Positions 35,172 to 39,247 of a stretch of 39,247 bases of DNA are shown here, one piece after another. The first letter of the stretch is position 1; each line of letters opens with the position of its first letter. The notes under the pieces were generated by a model. The model was not told the origin of the DNA, did not search any database, and saw nothing but the letters and a program-made list of their open reading frames with translations. Source of the DNA: an uncultured Gammaproteobacteria bacterium (GTDB lineage: Bacteria > Pseudomonadota > Gammaproteobacteria > Pseudomonadales > Azotimanducaceae); contig CAJXBG010000026.1 in NCBI GenBank assembly GCA_913050215.1, positions 1 to 39,247 of the forward strand, given 5' to 3'. The position numbers were made by a program, and so were the translations under genes.

Positions 35172-35777
35172 ATGGATATGAGCGGTCCGGAATTGAATTT
35201 GAAGATACTCAGAATCAATACGGCTGGCACACCTGTTGAGTGGTTGAGCTGGCAAGAGGCTGTTTGTCTTCACGCCAGGGAAATGGTGACCTGGACCTAC
35301 GGCGAAGAAGTGATGGAGGTCCGAGGCGGTTACTCACGGATCACGGGAAATCAGACGCTGGTTCAATTGAACAGTATTATCGCCTGTCGGGGAAAAGTTC
35401 ATATCTCAGGAAGAAAGGCGCCCCCCTTGACCAATCGAGCCCTGTTCCGACGCGATCAGAATATATGTATGTACTGCGGTAAGGGTTTTAAGGAAAGCGA
35501 CCTGAGTCGTGATCATGTTCATCCCTTGTCTCGCGGCGGGCGGGATGTCTGGACCAATGTTGTTACATCCTGCAAACGCTGTAATGCAAGAAAAGGAAAT
35601 ACTTTATTGGCGGCGTCAGGAATGGAGTTGCTGGCGCTACCTTTCATGCCAAATCACGCGGAGTATCTTGCGCTGACCCACAGTGGAAGAATACTTGGTG
35701 ACCAGATGGCATTTCTGAAACGACAATTCTCGTCAAAGTCTCGGTTATTTGACGAGCCCCTCATCGCGCTGCAGTAG
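35172..35777 (+). CDS. HNH endonuclease
   Basis: A 201-residue protein with a central HNH domain at about 90-145. Zinc cysteines pair as C99-x2-C102 and C134-x2-C137. The catalytic stretch is D114-H115-V-H117-P-LSRGGRD, followed by N129 and N138. The N-terminal 90 residues (starting LNLKILRINTAGTPVEWLSW) match the extension seen in the widespread chromosomal HNH family of gammaproteobacteria. Its cellular role is not established; it is not next to any restriction or phage gene here. It ends 4 bases before the convergent CoA-transferase gene. Confidence 0.9.
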   Translation: MDMSGPELNLKILRINTAGTPVEWLSWQEAVCLHAREMVTWTYGEEVMEVRGGYSRITGNQTLVQLNSIIACRGKVHISGRKAPPLTNRALFRRDQNICMYCGKGFKESDLSRDHVHPLSRGGRDVWTNVVTSCKRCNARKGNTLLAASGMELLALPFMPNHAEYLALTHSGRILGDQMAFLKRQFSSKSRLFDEPLIALQ

Positions 35778-35781
35778 CTCG

Positions 35782-36966
35782 TTATGTAATGATACCTTTG
35801 GCTCGTAACTGCGCCTGTTGCTCGGGCGTGATACCTATTTCGGCAAAAATTTCTTCATTGTGTTGACCGTGTAGCGGTGCACCCATTCTGATTTCCGGTG
35901 TCGTCACGCTAAAACGAGCCGCTGGTCTGGTTTGCCTGATATTACCCGCGACCGGATGTTCCATTTCGACAATCAAGTCGTTTGACTCAACCTGAGGGTG
36001 ACGGATCATTTCCTTTCTGGTGAGGACCGGAGCACAGGGAACACCGGCATCGTCCAGTATCTTAAGCCATTCTTCCGCTGGTTTTTCGAGCAGGGCGGCC
36101 TGAGTCATGTTGAGCCTTTCATCGGCGTTACGGTCGCGCAGTGCCGGGGTGGTGAATCGCTCATCCTCTAACCATTCAGGATGGCCGACTGCCTGACAAA
36201 GGGCATGCCATTGTTTGTTAGCCATAGCAGATACACTGATATAGCTCGTGCTGGTCTGATAGATCAGGTCGATAAAGGTTGCAGCTCTTTGTGTGCTGAC
36301 TTCCTTTCCGACAAAGGTCTGCCCTCCCATGTCTGACGACCACAGGAAGGCGACCACTGCATCAATCATCGAAACGCGAATATGTTGACCTTTACCGGTT
36401 TTTTCTTTTGCGACGAGTGCCGATGAAACGGCTTGCGCGGTTGTCATACCGGTGAGTTTGTCTGGCAAGATAGTTCTTACCAAGCGCGGTCTCGCTTCAT
36501 CCGACCCACCCTGTATCGTAGCAAGGCTGCTGATCGCCTGAATGATTGGGTCGTATACCGGTTTGTGAGACAGAGGACCCTTTTCACCAAAGCCACTAAT
36601 GGAGACATAGATGATTTCAGGATTAACTGCGCGGACTTCCTCTTCGCCGATACCCAACCGTTCGACAACACCAGGTCTGAAATTTTGTATAAATACATCA
36701 GCGGTTGCAGCCAGTGATAGCAGTGCTTTCTTGCCTTCCGCTGACTTGAGATCGAGCGTGACACCGCGCTTGTTCCTGTTGTTATTCAGAAAAGTTGCGG
36801 TGAATTGTGATTCGCCGAACCCAGCACCTCTCGCATGATCCGGATTCGATACCGATTCTACCTTAATGACATCGGCGCCCTGATCTGCCAGCAGCATGGT
36901 AGCAAAGGGACCCGATATAACCGTAGTGAGATCAAGTATGCGATAGCCTTCCAGTGGACCCGCCAT
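35782..36966 (-). CDS. Class III CoA-transferase (CaiB/BaiF family)
   Basis: A 394-residue protein. The family start LEGYRILDLTTVISGPFATMLLADQGADVIKVE is complete, and FIQNFRPGVVERLGIG lies near 92-107. The catalytic aspartate is D169 in LPDKLTGM, the position used by formyl-CoA transferase and CaiB. It moves CoA between a carboxylic acid and an acyl-CoA donor without free CoA. It probably activates a substrate for the local CoA-dependent catabolism. It stands alone on the minus strand, and its start faces the DUF2058 gene. Confidence 0.92.
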   Translation of the reverse strand: MAGPLEGYRILDLTTVISGPFATMLLADQGADVIKVESVSNPDHARGAGFGESQFTATFLNNNRNKRGVTLDLKSAEGKKALLSLAATADVFIQNFRPGVVERLGIGEEEVRAVNPEIIYVSISGFGEKGPLSHKPVYDPIIQAISSLATIQGGSDEARPRLVRTILPDKLTGMTTAQAVSSALVAKEKTGKGQHIRVSMIDAVVAFLWSSDMGGQTFVGKEVSTQRAATFIDLIYQTSTSYISVSAMANKQWHALCQAVGHPEWLEDERFTTPALRDRNADERLNMTQAALLEKPAEEWLKILDDAGVPCAPVLTRKEMIRHPQVESNDLIVEMEHPVAGNIRQTRPAARFSVTTPEIRMGAPLHGQHNEEIFAEIGITPEQQAQLRAKGIIT

Positions 36967-37147
36967 AATAAATATTCCTTCAGGGTTTGAGGTTTCTGTG
37001 CGTCAAGTGGCGCTTCTGAGTCTAGTGTAGCTGTTGAGATCCGAGTCGGTAAAGTGGTAGGTATCTGACATCGAGAAATGTCTGTAGTTTTATCTCGCGA
37101 CGAGGCAATGTATCGTTACATTTCCCCTATTTGAATGTGAGTGAGCA

Positions 37148-37711
37148 GTGGCCAAGAAAAAGAAATCGGGAGGGTCTCTTCAAGACCAGTTGAGGAGTGC
37201 CGGTCTAGTGACTGATAAGCAGCTAAAGAAAGCTCAGAAGGGCATGCATCGTCAAGAAATGCGGGTCAAAGCCGGGGTTGAGGTCGATGAAACCAGAGTT
37301 GCGGCTGAAGCAGAGATCGCCCAAAAGCAGGTCAGAGACCGGGAGCGTAACGAAGTGCTTCAGCAAGAAGTGCTGGCTAGGGAGTTACGCGCGCAAATTA
37401 AACAACTTGTGGCGCGGAATAGTCAGAGAGAGCAGGGTGATGTGGAATACAATTTTACCGAAGGGAAAAAGGTCAAAAAGCTGTATGTGTCTGCGAAAAA
37501 TAAAACACAGCTCAACAAAGGTTTTCTTGCAATTACCAAAATTGATGACCATTACGATTTGGTGCCCGAAAAAGTAGCCCAGCGTATCGCTGATAGAATT
37601 CCGGATACAAAAGATCAAGTGATTCTGTATCTTCATGATCGTTCAAAAGATGTTGTAGACGAGGATGACCCCTACAAGGATTTTCAGATTCCTGACGACC
37701 TCGAGTGGTAG
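37148..37711 (+). CDS. DUF2058 family protein (YaiL-like)
   Basis: A 187-residue, highly charged protein starting at GTG 37148 (V-A-KKKK). The N-terminal region is LQDQLRSAGLVTDKQLKKAQK, followed by a long basic/acidic helix (about 35-95) and the globular half with YNFTEGKKVKKLYV, then VPEKVAQRIADRI. This is the DUF2058 pattern, widespread in Gammaproteobacteria; E. coli YaiL is a member. It is often described as a nucleoprotein or enzyme regulator without a proved function. The gene is divergent from the CoA-transferase. Confidence 0.92.
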   Translation: MAKKKKSGGSLQDQLRSAGLVTDKQLKKAQKGMHRQEMRVKAGVEVDETRVAAEAEIAQKQVRDRERNEVLQQEVLARELRAQIKQLVARNSQREQGDVEYNFTEGKKVKKLYVSAKNKTQLNKGFLAITKIDDHYDLVPEKVAQRIADRIPDTKDQVILYLHDRSKDVVDEDDPYKDFQIPDDLEW

Positions 37712-37733
37712 CGCCCTAACGGGTGCCGCTTTA
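37710..37733 (+). terminator. Terminator hairpin after the DUF2058 gene
   Basis: GCGCCC (37711-37716) and GGGTGC (37721-37726) pair around TAAC, or AGCG/CGCT plus CCC/GGG with a bulge, followed by TTT at 37730-37732. It directly follows the gene's stop. Confidence 0.5.
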
Positions 37734-37847
37734 CAAGTTTGATGCCGGTAGATTGTTCAGGCGATAGCCATTGTCGTAGTATTGATTCGATGGGAATATT
37801 CCCGATATCACTGTTTTTTTAATATTTACTAGATGTGAGGTTTGCGA

Positions 37848-39104
37848 ATGAACACTGAGCTTCCCGAAGCGGTAGCATGGGCTGCGTTATGTCGAGACGA
37901 CGGTGAATTTATGCTCGCGGCAAGACACTGGAACGGCGGTATATCAATTTCAGTGGGTGAGCGAGAATTGTCTTTTGGTATTAGCGCGGGACAGCCAGAA
38001 AGCGCAGTGGAGCATCCTGCTGGATTAATCAGTTTTACCGGTAGTGAAGCGGTGTGGGCAAAGGTTCTGGCGGCAAAGCCAACGCGTTTTAACAACGACC
38101 TGATAGCCAACATCATGCAGGGTCAGGGCTTAGCAAGAAAGTGTGACCCTGTGATTGGCGCCCAGTATTTCCCGGCAGTTGCCCGGGCGATAGAATTGTT
38201 GCGACCCGAGAACATAGTTAAAGACACACCCATGGCGCACGACATGCGAGCCGATGCGGTGTTTGACAACCCTACGGGAAGATACGTTCACCTAACGCTG
38301 GGTGGATTTAAACATCGTATCTACTTCGAAGAAGCAGGGGAGGGTATCCCGCTGTTGTTGCAGCATACGGCGGGCTGCCACGGCAGTCAGTGGCGACACT
38401 TGTTTGAGATGCCGGAGATTACCAGTCGATTCAGATTGATCGCTTATGATTTGCCTTGCCACGGTAAATCACTACCGCCTGTTGAACAGGCTTGGTGGAA
38501 TGAGCAGTATCTTCTGAGAGGGGATTTTCTGCGTTCTGTACCACTGGAATTAAGCAAAGCGCTGGGATTGCATAAGCCAGTGTTTATGGGATGCTCTGTC
38601 GGTGGTTTGCTGGCGCTGGATTTAGCACACAAGCATGCCAATCACTTTCGTGCAGTGATAGCTGTTGAAGGTGCGCTTGAGATCCCTGGTTCAATGAAAC
38701 ACAACGCTGAGCTCTGGCATCCCCAAGTCAGTAATGAATACAAAGCGCGCTTAATGGATGGTCTGATGTCTCCGGCATCACCGAAACGCTATCGAAAAGA
38801 AACAAGTTTTATTTACGCCAGTGGTTGGCCGCCGGTGTTTCTTGGAGATCTATTCTACTACCTTGAAGATTATGATTTGAGGACGACCGCGGCAGAGATC
38901 GATGCCAACGAGATTGGTGTGCATATATTGTCTGGTGAATATGACTGTAGCGGCACCGCGGAATTAGGCGAGGCGGCGCATTTGGCTATTCCCGGATCAA
39001 GCTTCAAAGTGATGAAAAATATTGGTCACTTCCCGATGAGTGAAAACCCGGCGGCTTTTAAAGAATACCTGTTACCCATACTTGATCAAATACAGGCGCG
39101 ATAA
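37848..39104 (+). CDS. Alpha/beta hydrolase with SCP2-like N-terminal domain
   Basis: A 418-residue protein. Residues 1-125 form an extra domain with a pattern like sterol-carrier-protein-2-like modules (LISFTGSEAVWAKVLAA, then GLARKCDPVIGAQYF); the assignment is tentative. The hydrolase domain follows: QHTAGCHGS oxyanion loop near 172, PCHGKSLPP, nucleophile S250 in MGCSVGGLLAL and histidine H394 in NIGHFPMSE. The ATG at 37848 is preferred over a TTG two codons upstream because GAGG precedes it. A lipid-binding module on a serine hydrolase would fit a hydrophobic ester or acyl substrate. It is the last gene before the terminal repeat. Confidence 0.8.
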   Translation: MNTELPEAVAWAALCRDDGEFMLAARHWNGGISISVGERELSFGISAGQPESAVEHPAGLISFTGSEAVWAKVLAAKPTRFNNDLIANIMQGQGLARKCDPVIGAQYFPAVARAIELLRPENIVKDTPMAHDMRADAVFDNPTGRYVHLTLGGFKHRIYFEEAGEGIPLLLQHTAGCHGSQWRHLFEMPEITSRFRLIAYDLPCHGKSLPPVEQAWWNEQYLLRGDFLRSVPLELSKALGLHKPVFMGCSVGGLLALDLAHKHANHFRAVIAVEGALEIPGSMKHNAELWHPQVSNEYKARLMDGLMSPASPKRYRKETSFIYASGWPPVFLGDLFYYLEDYDLRTTAAEIDANEIGVHILSGEYDCSGTAELGEAAHLAIPGSSFKVMKNIGHFPMSENPAAFKEYLLPILDQIQAR

Positions 39105-39118
39105 ATGCTACTGCTGTA

Positions 39119-39247
39119 AATTGGCGCGCCCAGAGAGATTGAACGCGCGCAGCTAGCGTCCCGCGGAGCTGGTTGGAAGTACAGAAGTATTTAATTGGCG
39201 CGCCCAGAGAGATTGAACGCGCGCAGCTAGCGTCCCGCGGAGCTGGT
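39119..39247. repeat. Direct repeat of 55 bases with 74-base period at the right edge
   Basis: The 55 bases at 39119-39173 recur exactly at 39193-39247, which is the end of the window. The 19 bases between them are unique. The unit is GC-rich and contains the palindrome GGCGCGCC and an AGCT...AGCT pair. No protein or RNA gene is recognised in it. It may be the start of a tandem array that continues beyond the window. A copy exactly 55 long ending at the sequence edge also fits an assembly stop at a repeated 55-mer. Confidence 0.85.

Noticed and set aside
35172-35777. HNH protein as part of a defence or phage system
   Set aside because: Its neighbours are housekeeping or metabolic genes and the N-terminal extension matches the common stand-alone chromosomal family.
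39119-39247. Terminal repeats as a CRISPR array, integron attC sites or a tRNA
   Set aside because: A 55-base repeat with one 19-base spacer is not CRISPR-like. The conserved attC core motifs are missing. The minus strand has a T-loop-like GTTCAATC and a CCA-like end, but the T-stem does not pair and no cloverleaf forms.

Overview
The window looks like one chromosomal contig from a gammaproteobacterium, probably a free-living aquatic (marine-type) heterotroph. The evidence is a cmoA/cmoB pair for wobble-uridine modification, a short E. coli-type RluA, a DUF2058 protein, a complete phosphate-sensing and phosphate-transport locus, and many fatty-acid or xenobiotic catabolic enzymes. No rRNA, tRNA, CRISPR array, insertion sequence or phage gene was recognised. 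The last 55 bases repeat exactly 74 bases earlier, so the right edge probably reflects an assembly stop inside a repeat.

Layout. Positions 1-845 have no recognisable gene. Positions 846-16959 form an accessory catabolic region with frequent strand switches: a membrane-anchored metallophosphoesterase, an acyl-CoA dehydrogenase, a decayed crotonase (enoyl-CoA hydratase-like) pseudogene, two GST-like proteins, an HSD10-type SDR, a luciferase-like oxidoreductase, a second SDR, a TTC38-like TPR protein, an MhpA-like FAD monooxygenase divergent from a fumarylacetoacetase-family hydrolase, a TauD/TfdA dioxygenase, an epoxide-hydrolase-like protein, an IlvD/Edd dehydratase, a secreted NTF2-like protein and a 2TM protein. 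Positions 17219-24264 hold phoB-phoR-pstS-pstC-pstA-pstB-phoU in a row. Similar PhoB-box-like direct repeats lie before phoB and before pstS. Positions 24404-32145 hold a divergent GlpD-like flavoprotein, a MATE exporter, three alpha/beta hydrolases and a UshA-like 5'-nucleotidase. Positions 32289-37711 are mostly housekeeping: rluA, cmoB, a 36-codon ORF, cmoA, an HNH nuclease, a CaiB-type CoA-transferase and DUF2058. Positions 37848-39104 encode an alpha/beta hydrolase with an extra N-terminal domain.

How the genes fit together. The FAD monooxygenase, the FAH-family hydrolase and the adjacent GST (positions 8615-11902) resemble the hydroxylation, isomerisation and hydrolysis steps of a gentisate- or homogentisate-like ring pathway. 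No ring-cleavage dioxygenase is present. The acyl-CoA dehydrogenase, the HSD10-like dehydrogenase and the CoA-transferase are beta-oxidation-type functions. The Pho/Pst block is a self-contained phosphate-starvation module. It sits near a glycerol-3-phosphate dehydrogenase-like protein and a secreted nucleotidase, both of which handle organic phosphate.

The items most worth a second look are the small ORF nested between cmoA and cmoB, the paired Pho boxes with equal geometry, the crotonase pseudogene, the nested inverted repeat between the divergent aromatic genes, the divergent GlpD-like flavin motif, the N-terminal-domain/hydrolase fusion and the terminal repeat. I did not find a clearly new multi-gene system such as a defence island or a novel mobile element.
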